Shown here piece by piece: positions 11,461 through 23,940 of a DNA stretch of 64,000 nt. Source of the stretch: Laguncularia racemosa. Taxonomy: Eukaryota > Streptophyta > Magnoliopsida > Myrtales > Combretaceae. The position numbers were made by a program, and so were the translations under genes. The notes under the pieces are model-generated. The model was not told where the DNA came from, did not search any database, and saw only the letters and a program-made list of their open reading frames with translations. The stretch lies in the NCBI GenBank assembly GCA_037954665.1, contig JBBMOL010000196.1, forward strand, positions 868,001-932,000. Reading direction: 5' to 3'. Position 1 is the first letter of the stretch; every line of letters begins with the position of its first letter.

Positions 11461-14400
11461 CCCCATAGACTAAACTTACTCTAGAGGAATTCCTTTAAGT
11501 CTCAATAAAACTTATTAGATGTCAATTTTATCCATTGGTAGTGAATCCTTAAATTAGTTACCATTGCTTTCAAAGGTTCAAAATCTTGTATAAATTTTTA
11601 AACTTTGAGTTCATTTACATCATTATAGATCGTGATTGTAGAGGTTTTTTCTTAATCATGAGAGAGGAGAATTTATATCATCACTCTTGGTTACTTTCTT
11701 AACTGTACTGCCAATTTGACATCGTGAATCATATGTCATTTCTTTTTCTTGGCCAATAATTTCTTCCTATCGACTTGGACAAGCAAATGGCAGACGTGTT
11801 TGATTTCAAGGAAGTGGAAAGTAAAGTGACTTTAATAGCAGATTTTATTATTTACAAAATGGCAAGGGGACAGTGAAGTGACTTTGATAGCAGATTTTGT
11901 TATTAACCAAATGGCAAATTTTACTTAGTGGGTCAAGACTAACAATAAAGAAGTTTTATATAAACATGCAAAAGTTGTTTTTCACGAGACTTTATTAATT
12001 TGATTTCATTTTCATTGTTTTCGCTATTCTTTTTCATGCCTGTTACAACTTGGATCGGGCAAAAAAATATGCATTAATTTTGGCAAGGCACTCATTGGTA
12101 ACCTTATCACCCAAAAGTTACAAATCGAAGGAAAAAGAAAAAAATAAAAGTGAATAGACAAAGTGAAAAAAGAAGGGAAAAAGAATTGCCGATTGAATCC
12201 TTAAAAAACGCATCACAAATTAGAAAACATATGGTTTCTAATTCGATTGTTTTACCAAGCCGAATAAATTAAAAGCCCGAATGATATTTAATTGGACAGA
12301 CATATACACGGAGTATATTCAATTGTGAATTCCTAAAAGATTGATGCGAGTTTTATTACGCAGTATGACAACTGTCTAGCGCTTTGTTAGTTTTAGCACC
12401 AACCAAAGGTCCTGAGATTCTGAGGTTCAACTTTTCCATCACTTTGGAAAGTAACAATTTGCCACCAAAGGCCCCTTATAATCCATTTATAGAGAAATGG
12501 CCATTCCTTGTTCCCATTGCTCTTTGGAAATTTAATCTTCAGGTTTTTTGTTGTACCTTATTTTTTGAATAAGGTTATGATAACATAACCCAAAATCGAA
12601 CCTAATTCTTAACCTAAATTTCTTGTTTTTCCTTGATTGCACAATTTAATAACTCTTACACGACCATCTCCATTATTAACATCTTCTACAAACGGAACAA
12701 GATCTTACCTCAAAGCAATGTATATGCCCACCAAGAACACATATGTGCTAACCACACTCTCTAACACCACTTCACCTCTACCAATTTCCTTTATAGCAAC
12801 ATAAATTTAGGTTTTTAAGAGTTGGTTTGACCAACATATTGAGCTGGTTCTTCAAAGTAGTCTTTAAGAGTTGATAAAGGTTTATCTTAATTTTCTAGAG
12901 CTGGTTGAGTTGAGTTCAAATTAGTTGATGGAGTTGATGTTGCAGACAATGCATGTTTAAATAGTGTGAAATTTGCTAATTAAGGGGTTTATACTTCGTT
13001 CAAAATGTCGACATTAAAATTGAACAAAAGCATCATTCTTTTTCATTTTTCTAGAAGTAGTTTATTGGCAAAAGGATGATGCCCCTCACTCTACTATGAT
13101 TTTCATATTTCAACCAACCCCAATGGGTAATTCATCATAAGATTTAATAATTAAAAAAATCCACTAAAATTCATAAAAAATATAAATAATAATAATAATA
13201 TTGCACATTTTTATTTATTTTTGTTGTAAAAAAATAACATAAAAAATTTAAGTTGATAATCATAGGTACAACAAAAAGGAACAATTTTATACAAATATAA
13301 AACAATTTACAATTTTCTCTAATAAGCTTTTATTTGCTTTTATCCTAATTTAAATATTTAGTTTGGATTAATTAACCATGGATGCATGTTTGTATGCTAA
13401 AAGATTAACTTGACCTTACTTACATTTAAAAATATCTACAATTACATAGTTTTACAAAGATATCTTTTCGACTGAAAATCTATTAAACCAACAAATGAAT
13501 CTTAAAAGTAGCATAGGTATGAGTTAAGGTTATATACCACAAGAATAGGTGTACTAGCACCCAATTATCATAGTCCCTACCTATAGTTAGGCAAATGACA
13601 AATGATTTAATTTTTTTAAATCTACAACTATATTGACTAAATTAACAAAATTAAATATCCAACACCATAAATAATACAATCAATAAAGGATAGTTGGATC
13701 ATTGTGATTGGTGTTAGCAATTGTAACAATAGCTTACCCTAAATTTGAATAACTTGACTCATTGACTGGTTTAGGTTTTTGACAATCTTAAACTTGAAAA
13801 TGCTCATTTCCTTAAAATGAGAATCACTCGATTAATCAATTAGTACTTCTATTTATAGATAAGGTAAAGAATTGATTAATTGTCTAAAGGACCCAAGCCT
13901 CTACCTAACCGTAATAAATATGTCTATGTCATGAAATCAATTAGATAAGGTTCCTTTAGGTACAAACCTAATCTAACACACATCTTAATCTAATCAAGAT
14001 ACATCTTAAGTGGCAGAAAATCAACGATTCAACCATTTAAAAACATAGTAGAAATATATCATATGTCACCAATATAATGCTTCAACCAAAACATTAAATT
14101 CATGATTTTAATGGAGCACATTAAATTCCCACCTTCAAATTTGATACAAATGAAATCCCCCCCCTGTTTCTGGGTTGAAATCAGTAATAAAAAAAAAGAC
14201 AACTCTTTTACATTTGTCGGCCAAAATAAAAGGAACTGATATGAAGAATGAATTTCCTGTCGTAAAAAGGTGACCTGCGGCTGCTTCTTTGGGCCCAAAA
14301 CTTCAAATTGCATGGACTTTTACTTTTGATCGGTGGTGGCAGTGGGCTTCCTGGGCATGTTTTAAATTCCTCGGACGTGTACGAATCCTTTTCTTTTCTT

Positions 14401-15620
14401 GTTTTCTTTTTCGCTGGACGTGGGCTAATTGATTTGTTCCTTTTCTTAATGTATCTCTTGCATTTAAAATTGTTTTGTAGGTATTGTTCAAATCCAAATA
14501 TTTTACTTACGAAAAAAATTAATTAATTAAGCACGTAAAAATACTAGCCATTTGGGTCCTATTCTTATTCTCTTCTCGTATTTAATATACTCAAATCATT
14601 GAGTATGCATTTTATCATTTGTAATCAATTTTTTTAATAAAATCAGACTCAAATGCACATAAGTGTACTTTTTAAAGCCTAAATTAACGTGTAATTTCAC
14701 ACATTATCAATGATGCCAAAATTTTTTTACAAAGTTATTAATTATTGAAATAATATCAAAATTACTGTTCAAATTTTAGAAATTACCTACCATGACAATG
14801 TTCGATCTATGTCAGTCACCACAATAATGCTCAACTTGAGATTGAAATTTTTTGTCATATGCACCTTTAAGCTCAAGATACACCTTAGCGTCTCCTTGTA
14901 CCTTTTTTTTGTCAAGTAACAAATTAATTCCCTTGATAAGCACTATTGAACTCAATCAAATCTTGATATATTGCAGCCATTTTGTTGCCTTATAGTAAAG
15001 TAATCACTTTCATGCATCAGACTTATTTCAAATAAATTTTTACATTTATTTTTCATTGTTAAGTAGTTAAGCAATTCTATTAATAAACATCAATGAGCCC
15101 ATACAAGTCTTGACATATCATAACTATCATTATTGCATCATAGTAGAATACCATTTTTGCCACATCATTTTTTCTCAGTATATCCTTAGCATTGCAACTA
15201 TGTTATTATCATGTAGAGGAAATTATCTTGACAAATACCATTAGGTTATGGTAGTTCATGATATTTACCTAATATAAATACTCATTATATTCATTCTACA
15301 AATAACCAATAAGATATGACTTGTTCAACTAAAAACTTAACTAAGGTTAGCTTTATTGGAAAGCTCATTATATGTGAAGTTTACACTTGAAGTTTATTTT
15401 ATGTTAAGCATAATTAATAGAGGGCAAGGTGCCTTATGCCTTTTATGAGGGGACTTGCAAACAAAATGTGTTTCCCACATTTTTAAGGAAAAGTAGTATC
15501 TTTTCTCATGAAAATAGGTCTATAGACTATAGTAACATGTCCTGTAACTTGTACTTTCTAAATTAAAAGTAGAAATATGTATTATATTTATATTTTTAAG
15601 TGTAAATATGATTATAAATT
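11461..15620. other. Non-genic AT-rich DNA
   Basis: I see no supportable gene. A roughly 58-bp imperfect direct duplication (GAAGTGACTTT.ATAGCAGATTTT) lies at about 11820-11930. The rest is A/T-rich unique-looking DNA with scattered short frames lacking family features. Confidence 0.6.
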
Positions 15621-15626
15621 TAAATG

Positions 15627-15740
15627 TAGTTAAGAGGTTCAATGTTTATTTTTATAAATGAAAGGTCATGAGTTCAAATCCTACTAGTGACATTACGCTT
15701 ATTGACTGTCTCTCAATACATAATTTTCATATGCTTTTTT
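15627..15740 (+). repeat. SINE-like fragment with Pol III A and B boxes
   Basis: An A box (TAGTTAAGAGG, 15627-15637) fits TRGYNNARNGG exactly. A B box (GAGTTCAAATCC, 15670-15681) fits RGTTCRANTCC. The start-to-start spacing of 43 bp is normal for tRNA-derived SINEs, and a T-rich tail follows near 15735. The RNA could not fold as a working tRNA, so this is a SINE-like relic rather than a tRNA gene. Confidence 0.45.
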
Positions 15741-17466
15741 TTTTTCCAATTATCACTAATAAAATTAAATTTTTTTTTTTCAAATTACAATCATTGACTG
15801 ATAAATAATTTTCTATCATTTATTTCTTTTTTTCCCACTATAACTAATATATAATTAAATTTCATTTATTAAAAAAAATGATAGTTAACTAAACAAATTC
15901 CCATTTGCCATTATTTGTTTATTAGTAGCTATACCATAAATAGTAATTACATTGTTGATGCTACAAGTATCTCCGTTATATCACATTAAGCATGAGCAAA
16001 TAATAGTAGTCATATTACTAGATGCATTAATATTTCAAATCACTTTTAATATTATAAAAATGAATGACTATCACCCAATAATTGATTGTCTAATCACTTA
16101 TAATGAAAGATTTTTTTTTTTTTTTGTGGCATTACTAATGAAATACTTTTGCAAGGTTGGAAATCATAGAATACTATTCTTTATTATATATTCTTCTTTT
16201 CATTCTTTATGTAATTTTTTGTTTCAATACTTCTTTTTTTTTTTCTGTATACCTTTTATCATACTTATACAAGTTTTATGTATTGGTGACTATTACGATT
16301 TTGTTGATATATACTTTCCAATGAATATATATATATATATATAATATTTCATCCATTTATAAAGTGCATCAAGCACCCTTACCCATTTTGAGAAAAAAAG
16401 TTTAAATTTTCTTTTTATTTAGTATTACATCATGTTGCAAATGCATTTATGAACAAATCTTTTTGTGAATATAAGATACACTATAATTGAAATAATAAAT
16501 AGATATTTTTCTATACATAATATTGACATTTATTTAAACATAGTAAACAACCCCCTTGACTCTATTATGCTATGTTCATCCCTAATTAAATAGGTCCATA
16601 AGTGACATAAATTCATACTTCATCATTCACTCCTAGTGGTTGTCAAAGGTAGGCAATGTGTCAAACTAACTCACCTTGTGGAGGGGAGCATAATGATGTA
16701 ACTTGCATCCAAAATGCATTATGGTGATGGTGGCATAAAAAGCCCTAGGAGTGATTGATCTTTAGAACTTTAATCGAGAGATTCAATGAAGGATTAGAGC
16801 TAAAGAAAAACTTTAACAATGAGGATTTGTTAAAGTTGGAAATAGGTAAGTTGTGTTCTTGGGAGAGAATGAATTTAGTGGTGTTATTGTCGTGTCCTTC
16901 ATGCTCTACTCTATTTATAGACTTGTATGGATAAGATTTTCAAGCTAAATATCAATTTCAATTGAGTCTAACTAGTGATACATGGAACCCTAACCTTATT
17001 AATAAGATTTTATTTGTTTTTAATGTATATAATGATGTTAATTTGTAGTAGAAACAAATTTTTAGTTGTTAATTGATAATTTTTCAAAAATTTAGGTTCA
17101 ATTGATCAAATTGAGCCCAATTTGGCTAAATCTTCCCTCATGTTATCCTTCTCTCTCTCTCTCTCTCTCTCTTATCTATCTAGAGGTAGGAGACAATCGC
17201 GTGCCTCATAGTGATCACTCTAGCTAACCACATTGTGCCATGTGGTACATTGAAACAAAAATAAAAGGTATGTAAGTGCTTAAGTGACTCAAACTTGTGA
17301 CATCTAAACCCCATGTGCATGCATGTCCAAGATTCTAAGAATTGATTTGTGGTTCATTTCTTAATTTTTTTATGTAATTTAAATTTACTTAAACTAAAGC
17401 TAAGCATCGACCAAATTTGAGTTCATCAATTGTGCCTTTTTGAACACTCCTTTTATCATTTTTTAT
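15741..17466. other. Non-genic DNA with a (TC)n microsatellite
   Basis: No gene is supportable. A TC dinucleotide run of about 11 units lies at 17152-17173. The 130-codon frame at 15952-16344 is Phe/Ile-rich, driven by T-runs, and has no recognisable domain. Confidence 0.6.
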
Positions 17467-17679
17467 GGAAAATGCAAAACCTCACCCCCCCAAACTTTGA
17501 TCTATGTGCATATAATACCCCTTAAACTTTGACCATAGTGTGATTTTTTTGAACTAAAAGAGCAATTGTCCTCTATGTTGTCAAGTTATTAAAGTTAAAG
17601 GAGGTAGTTTACTACATTCAAAAGTTTAGAGGATGTATTCATACCTATGTCAAAGTTTAGGGGGTTACTTGCAATTTCC
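17467..17679. mobile_element. MITE-like element with ~45-bp terminal inverted repeats
   Basis: The left end (GGAAAATGCAA, then CCCCCCAAACTTTGA and a TATGTGCATATAAT block) is the imperfect reverse complement of the right end (CAAAGTTTAGGGGG, then TTACTTGCAATTTCC at 17679). The interior is about 120 bp and non-coding. The TIR style resembles non-autonomous Mutator- or hAT-like plant elements. I could not find a clear target-site duplication. Confidence 0.6.
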
Positions 17680-17814
17680 GTTCACTTTTTTTTTTATTTC
17701 TATATCTTTTCTAATTTTCCCATTTTTTAATTTTTTTTTGTATTTTTTTAAATACATGACTTAAATGAAATAAGTAAATAAAATGGGGAAAAAATGGGGT
17801 ATCAACATAAACCA

Positions 17815-18400
17815 ATAGTTATTTGCATAAACTTAAGGAGAAAAATAAGGAAGAGACAATTCTTATGAATCTTGAAATGGCTCTAGACAATTATGATAGA
17901 TATTGGAAGCAAAAACCAAGAATCAATTGGTTAAATGAGGAGATGATAATACTACGTTTTTTAATCATACAACCATCAGAAGGCATAAGGGAAATAAAAT
18001 TAGGAGAATAAAGAATGAAGAAAGTGCATGGATTGAAAATGAGGAGGAATTGGAAGCTAAGTTTCCTAATGGTTATTAGAAAGTTTATAGTGTTGCATAA
18101 AGAGAGAGACAAAATAGGATTTGGAGGCAACTACTAATTTATTTTAGTGGGCATGAATGGGAAACTCACAAGGAGGGAAACTAAAGGAGAAGTGAAAATG
18201 GTCGCTTTTTAGATAGGAGCTAATGAAGCTCCTAAGCTTGATGGTTTTATAAGATTGCTCTTCTAGTCTTATAGGAGACTGGTTAGATCCTCAATTTTTG
18301 AAGTTATCTCTCACTTTTTGGAAACAAATATCCTTCCATCTTGCTTTAATTTGCTGATTTAACAAGCTTTGATTCATAAATCATTGGGTTAGTTCAAAGA
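17815..18400 (+). pseudogene. L1-type LINE ORF2 fragment (pre-RT linker and RT start)
   Basis: Translation gives YWKQKPRINWLNE (17900-17940), matching the conserved plant LINE block (W, then WL..GD.NT.FFH), then in a shifted frame NKIRRIKNEES and WIENEEE. Further on, VKMVAF, then ANEAPKLDGF (about 18189-18248) matches the RT motif ending KAPGPDGF. At least one frameshift and several stops break it. This is a separate copy from the LINE at the right end of the window, on the opposite strand. Confidence 0.7.
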
Positions 18401-18970
18401 TTGATCTCTTCATAAATTGGCTAATCTAAGTTCAATCAAAGCATCATTTGAAGTCACAATTAACATAATCAACTTCATTTTAATTATATAACTATAACTA
18501 ACCTAGACTATAGGTGAAAAATTTTCATTTAAAACCTAATACCATCAAATCACATATGTGTACTATGATTTCTTTGGACCTTTAAAAAATGCAATGCACC
18601 TCAAAATAATACCTAATGACCACCAAAACACATAACACTTTTTTTTTTCCCCTAATTTTTCTTTTTTGTTGCTTTTTTTTTTTAATTTTTCATTTTTTTG
18701 TGTTTTTTCTTTATTCATTTTTTTATATTTTTCATCTTCTTTCTATTTTGGTATATTTATTTATTTTTATTTCGTAATAATTTTTAAATTCTTTTTATAT
18801 TTTTCAAATTAGAACCTTTTCCTTTATTAAAATATTTAAATTGAAAAAGAAATCCTAAAACTAAGGTGGCAAAATTAGGGTGTCTATAGTTATTTTCTTT
18901 TGATGTCAAAGGATTTTATAAATTTTGTAAATACTAGATTTTACAAACTTTGTAAAGAAATTACTTTTGT
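18401..18970. other. T-rich non-genic DNA
   Basis: Mostly T-rich or A-rich tracts (18630-18790). Nothing gene-like is seen. Confidence 0.6.
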
Positions 18971-20011
18971 AGTTAAAATTGATGGGTGTCGAATCCAACA
19001 AAAATAAAACCTACTCCTAGACAATTATATGATTTGCATATAGTGGTGAGTAGGGTCGAATCCACAGGGATTGGTAAAGATATTTCTATTCAAAGAGCAT
19101 AAAGAGGAAAAGAAAATTGGGGGGTTTTGTTTGAGAATCAAGTAAAGTAAAACAAAGTAAGAAAATCAGATATTGATAAAAGCCTAGCCAAAGGAATCAA
19201 GATAGTTTAATTCTAGGAATTGATCATCGATGCAAATATCCCCTATTCTTAGTTCTAGATAAATTGGTTATGGTTATTAACAAGCTCTAACAACCTATCT
19301 CTCCTTACTTTCTCGATAACCTCCAACAAGTGCTTTGAATTATTTCTCTTATTGATTAAACAACCCTAGACAAGCGCTTAGGATTTAATCTATCAATAGC
19401 ATTAAAATCTAGAGAGACCACCAATTCATGCCAGTAGATTATAAGATAACCTATTTAAACATGATCATACACCTCCATAACATGAATTCGATCATCTATT
19501 CTTATAACCAAACATGTTATCGTGTCACTAAGACTAGAACAATCAAACAATTACGGATTTGACGTGCTAGTTGACAATATATTATCTTGCTAATTAAGTA
19601 GAAGAGCTCTATTCATACCAATCAACAAAATAATAATGACAAAACGATCAGAAGATATATGAATACCCAAAAACAAAGAATAGAATAAATACAAGTCAAT
19701 TAGACCTCACAATTCGTGGAGAATTAAACATCTATGACCCTTTAGCTAGAAAAGTAGCTTAGCTACACATGTTCATATGAAAAACGAATATAATAGATAA
19801 AAACATGATGAACCCGGTTGCTGCTCTGCCTCCGGCCTTCCTTCTTGTTTCCCAGATCAAAGATTGAAAGACTCAAGATTAAAAGCTTGTCCTAACCCTT
19901 TAGGGTTGGTTCTATTTATAATGTTTGAGGGATGGCATGTGATCTTTTGCTAGCAAGATACGAAAATATCTTCCCTTTTCCAAGTAGATTTCGAGAAGTG
20001 AAGATTCGTCC
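18971..20011. repeat. Interspersed repeat with GGTCGAATCCACAGGGA motif
   Basis: The stretch near 19045-19075 (TGGTGAGTAGGGTCGAATCC, then ACAGGGATTGG) is, from memory, a motif common in dispersed repeats of many eudicots; I do not recall a secure class. A related GTGTCGAATCC occurs just upstream. No protein domain is present. It may be one non-autonomous element together with the tandem region that follows. Confidence 0.4.
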
Positions 20012-20415
20012 GCTTGGCACACCTTAACACACGGCCGTGGGTCAAGCCGTACCATCCTCTGTGCATAATCTACAAGTTTCATCCAAGCCCAACGTGTACC
20101 ACGGCTACACCCACGGCTAGACTTCAAGTCGTGCCATCCTCTGCCAATGTTCAACAAGTCTTCATCCTCGTCCAGAGTGTGCCACGGTCTACACCACGGC
20201 TAGATCCTAAGCCGTGCCTTCCTCTGTCAAAGTTCCACAAGTTCTTCTCCTTGGCACGTCTAGCTTCCACCACGGCTTCAACCAGGGTTTGTTCCACGGC
20301 TTCCACCACGGCCGTGCCCTAGGCCGTGTCACTCCTTCTCTTCATGCAGTGTGTAGCACGGTTCACAACATGGTTAGATCTCCAACCATGCCTCCTTCTG
20401 GTAGTGTAATTCCTT
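20012..20415. repeat. Tandem repeat of ~80-110 bp with CACGGCT hairpins
   Basis: The block CACGGCTAGA...AAGCCGTGCC followed by ATCCTCTG and a CAACAAGT..TCATCC stretch recurs at about 20034, 20112, 20194, 20307 and, more diverged, 20369. Within a unit CACGGCTT and AAGCCGTG are reverse complements about 7 bases apart, so each unit can form a small hairpin. The open frames on both strands here (20014-20322, 19912-20157) are products of the repeat. Confidence 0.7.
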
Positions 20416-20726
20416 ATCTTGATCCAAGTTGTAAATGACTTCTCTAATTTACTTGAATTAGCATCCTTGACTCCATTTTACCTGATTTATCACCATGATT
20501 AGAATTAAGTACCATTTCCTTATGATTTCTATAAAATCAATAATAATTTAACACAATTTATACTATAAAGATTGAGTATAAAATGGCTCTATCAAAAATC
20601 AACAATGGTTTCCTAAACTTTAAGTATATTCATAAACATTTTCAAATGATGAAGCATTTGCTAAAACTAATGAGTGTTTTTAAAAAATAAAGTTGGTTTA
20701 GAAACTTATTCTCTATGTAGTAAGCT
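20416..20726. other. Non-genic AT-rich DNA
   Basis: No gene or element boundary recognised. Confidence 0.5.
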
Positions 20727-21018
20727 TTAGCATATTTTACTTAAGTAGAATACATAATTAGTTGCCATTACCCTTAAAGTTATGAGGCATGATAGTATAA
20801 AATTATAAGCAATATTGATCACTAACTTCTTCTCATAATAAAGCATCATAGGACCTTCCCATTTTACTTTCAAATCATCTAGAATAACTTTTAACCAAAG
20901 TAGCTCACATAATCCATGAGCAATAGCTTTGAATTTTGATTCTATAGATGACCTCGCCACCACATTCTGCTTCTTGCTCCATGTTACTAGATTACCTCCA
21001 AGAAAAGTACAATAGCTT
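20727..21018 (-). pseudogene. Ty1/copia RNase H fragment
   Basis: The minus-strand frame reads YCTFLGGNLVTW, then KKQNVVARSSIESKFKAIAH and LCELLWLKVILDDL. These are the C-terminal RNase H blocks of Ty1/copia polyproteins (usually ARSSAEAE..A). The Glu of the AEAE-type motif is partly changed (IESK). Only about 95 codons remain; RT and integrase are absent nearby. The downstream His/Asp block is degraded. It is a relic in repeat DNA. Confidence 0.8.
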
Positions 21019-21540
21019 GTATGTCATGCCCCGCTTTAAGTGCTCCACGTGACAACTTACCATGATTGCCTAATTCCTCGTTAAGTAACCATAAAGCGTC
21101 TTATCTCAAGCATCGTGCCTGTTAATCACAATAATAACATTTCCTCCTCAATGGAAGCATTCAACAACTATATTATCATAGGGCCTCTAATGGGTCCCAT
21201 TACACAATCACAAGTATACCCAAGATCCTATTGAATCACTTACAAACATTTACAACAACTATAGAATCCAGTCTAGTGATATCTACAACAATCTAGTCCT
21301 TGCATTCCTTCCCACGAACCTTGCCCTTAGTTATGTGACAAGTACTTACTTTGGTTCGCTACTTCATAAGGAAATTTTGGTAGTCACGACCTGCCAAAAA
21401 AAAATCTATAGGAGGGTAAGCTAAAAGCATAGTGAGATAGGGTGTAGTCTCTCAGTGTTGCAACAAACACAATAATTTGAAACAAGTTGTCAAAAAAAAT
21501 GCTATATATGAACAATCATATGAATGTAATATCTTACGTG
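21019..21540. repeat. LTR-like fragment
   Basis: It starts near TGTCATGCCCCG, a sequence like the inverted end (CGGGG.GTGACA) of several plant gypsy LTRs. It directly follows the copia remnant. No internal region is attached, so this is a guess at a truncated LTR. Confidence 0.35.
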
Positions 21541-21554
21541 GTCTTCTAGTAACC

Positions 21555-22860
21555 AACATGATAGGAATCAAATACCTATAATACCTATCACCAGAGTAAG
21601 AGCTAAGGGATTACAAATTTAACAATGAGGGTCCTCTTTAAACAATTAGACCTTGGTGATGTTTGTTTAGTATCTTTTTTTCCATTATATAATTGTTATG
21701 CATTCCAATAGGTACATTTATCGATTTTATAGGATGGTGAATAAAATGCACTAAGGATCAATTGTGGGTCATTCATGGACTACATCAATCGGTCCATAAG
21801 TGTTCCATGGAAGTGAAGAACTAGCCATTTTTAGGGTTTATTTGTAATTGTCTTTTGTTGTTTAAGAACCGATCATTTGTTGGTTTTGTTTATAATTTGG
21901 TTTTTGTTGTTTTTACCCTAATTAGAGCAAGTATAAATACTTGCTAAGTAGGTTTCAGAGGGGACTTTTTGAACATTAGAAAATCTACCTTTTTCTTATT
22001 GTGAGGGAGTTCCATCTTCATGCAAATAAAGTCTTATCAATTTCAATTGAAATTGTGGTGAGTTGGCTTAAAGATTATTGTGAGTCACATCAATACTTCT
22101 AAGTTGCTTCCAATTATTTATAGTGTGCCATATTTAGTTGTAATTGGTTGTTTTACTTTGTTCTTGTTCACGTGATTTAGGGCTCCAATTTTCAGATTTA
22201 GCTCACACCCAATTTGATTGGAAGTTGGTTCATCTTTGTGTTATACTTTATATATCCTATAATTGCAAATGATCCTCATCATAATTTATCATTAGAGCAA
22301 TTTCGTCACACAATTAGGGCTCACGTAGTAATAGTCATCATGCCAATTTTGTGGACTTGGTTTGGTTGATTTATCAATTGGCTTTGTGTTCTTGTAATTA
22401 GATTGTAGGCACGTCATAGTTTTTGGTATGAGAGCAAAGTTTAGAGAAGAGAATTTTTGTGATCCATAATTGGGATTTAGGGTTCTTAATCCTTCATTCC
22501 GAAATTGGATTGTGTGAAGAGAAATTTGAAGTCTTGTGTTGAATTGTTCATTGAATTGCTTACTTGATCTCCAATTGAAGTATTGTGAAGTGTATAAATC
22601 AACTTGCATCCTTGCCATGATTAGGTTGTGAGTGGAAGAAGGGGCGGTTCTTGAATTTGAATTCCATTATTTCAAGTTGTGTTGATTGTTGCCCTATTAT
22701 TTCCTTGCAAATTTAGGAATTGGGAGTGCATTTTTTAGATTTGCTCTTCTTGTCGTGGAGGATTTGGAAACAATTTGAATTCAAAAGAAAACATTAAGTT
22801 GAAGGATTTATTGTGTATTGTTAATCTTAATACACTTTTACTATTTTGAATTGTTTTCTT
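21555..22860 (+). repeat. LTR-like repeat family 2, copy A
   Basis: Aligns to copy B (22868-23710) and, reversed, to copy C (47327-48218). Shared order: a short coding relic ITR.RAKGL (about 21585-21620), a TTATGCATTCCA.TAGGT block, a GAACTAGCC or GGACCGGC block, then GTATAAATACTTGCT (from 21931) and TATCAATTTCAAT. The coding relic resembles the GPITRARAK segment seen near the end of some gypsy polyproteins. The structure looks like the end of an internal region plus an LTR. Confidence 0.6.
21931..21940 (+). promoter_or_regulatory. TATA box of repeat family 2, copy A
   Basis: GTATAAATAC, preceded by CTAATTAGAGCAA, conserved in all three copies (also about 23296 and, on the minus strand, about 47790). 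Conservation in diverged copies supports a promoter role. Confidence 0.5.
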
Positions 22861-22867
22861 ACCATTT

Positions 22868-23710
22868 GGAGAAACTGATAAGAATCAGATTCCCATAGGA
22901 CCTATCACTAGAGCTCAAGCTAAAGGCCTACACAACTTAGTTTTGAGAATCCTACATGAGAAACCTAATCCTGAGGAAGCTAACTTAATTTCTTCATTCC
23001 TATTTTATACTTGTTATGCATTCCATCAGGTTCACTTGTCAGTCCTACAGGATGCCAAATTACCTATACTTTTGAGTGAGTCGGGATCCTCATCGAGACT
23101 CATTTCGAAAGTACCTTGAAGACCAGCATCTTGAAGACTAATTTCTTTTTATATATTTGTTATTTACTTGGACCATTTTATGTTGTAATTTTCTTTTGGG
23201 ACACTTTCATTTGTTTGTAATTTTCATTTAGGACCGGCTAACTTAAAAGTGGTATAGTTGTAATTTTGTGGACTTTTTAACCCTAAAGAGAGAAAGTATA
23301 AATACTTGCTTAAGTAGGGTTTTTAGGGGAACAATTTTTAGAATAGACATACACTTTTTACGTGAGAGAATTAGGGTTCTTCCTTAGTTCAATTCCTCTT
23401 ATCAATTTCAATCTTAAGAATTAGAACTGTGGCGAGTATAACAAGGAGAAATTGTGAGTTATATCAATTTCTTATTGTTGTGTTTCTTTTCATCTCTAGT
23501 GAGTGATATTTAGGGTTGGATTGAAGTCTTCTTGGTCAAATTTGATTACATTTGTAATCAAATTATTGTTGCCTAATTGATTGGTTTTTAGCACTTGTTA
23601 TTTACCATCAATATTTGCTTCATTTGAACCATGGTTTACATTGTGTAGAAAGGGGATCTAGGTTATTGTTCTTGTTGATTTTAAGTGGTAATCATGTGAC
23701 CTTTCAAGTA
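22868..23710 (+). repeat. LTR-like repeat family 2, copy B
   Basis: Best-preserved start: the frame reads RNQIPIGPITRARAKGLHNL (22875-22935), then the same downstream blocks as copy A including the TATA box at about 23297. It follows copy A head to tail in the same orientation. Confidence 0.6.
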
Positions 23711-23779
23711 TAGTTTGTGATCTTCCAAACGCGGCATCAGGTGATAGCAGCAAGCGGCCTCAGGCGCAGCAGACCAGTC

Positions 23780-23940
23780 CCGTCCTGTCCCCTTCACCAT
23801 CCTTCCCTTTTCTTTTCTTTCTTCTTCTTCTTCTCCCCTTCTTCCTCTGCTCTTCTTTTTCTTTTTTTTTTCCTCTCTCGAGTAGCATCTTCCTTCCCGG
23901 CCTTCCCTGCTCTGTGTCCCCTCCTTCTTCCCACTCCCAC
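23780..23940. repeat. Polypyrimidine tract
   Basis: An almost pure C/T strand (CTTCTTCTTCTTCTCCCC style) of about 160 bases. It produces a Lys/Arg/Glu-rich spurious frame on the minus strand. Confidence 0.7.

Noticed and set aside
15627..15690. tRNA gene
   Set aside because: Only the A and B boxes fit; acceptor and anticodon stems cannot be formed.
15952..16344. 130-codon Phe/Ile-rich frame
   Set aside because: Made by T-runs; no family features.
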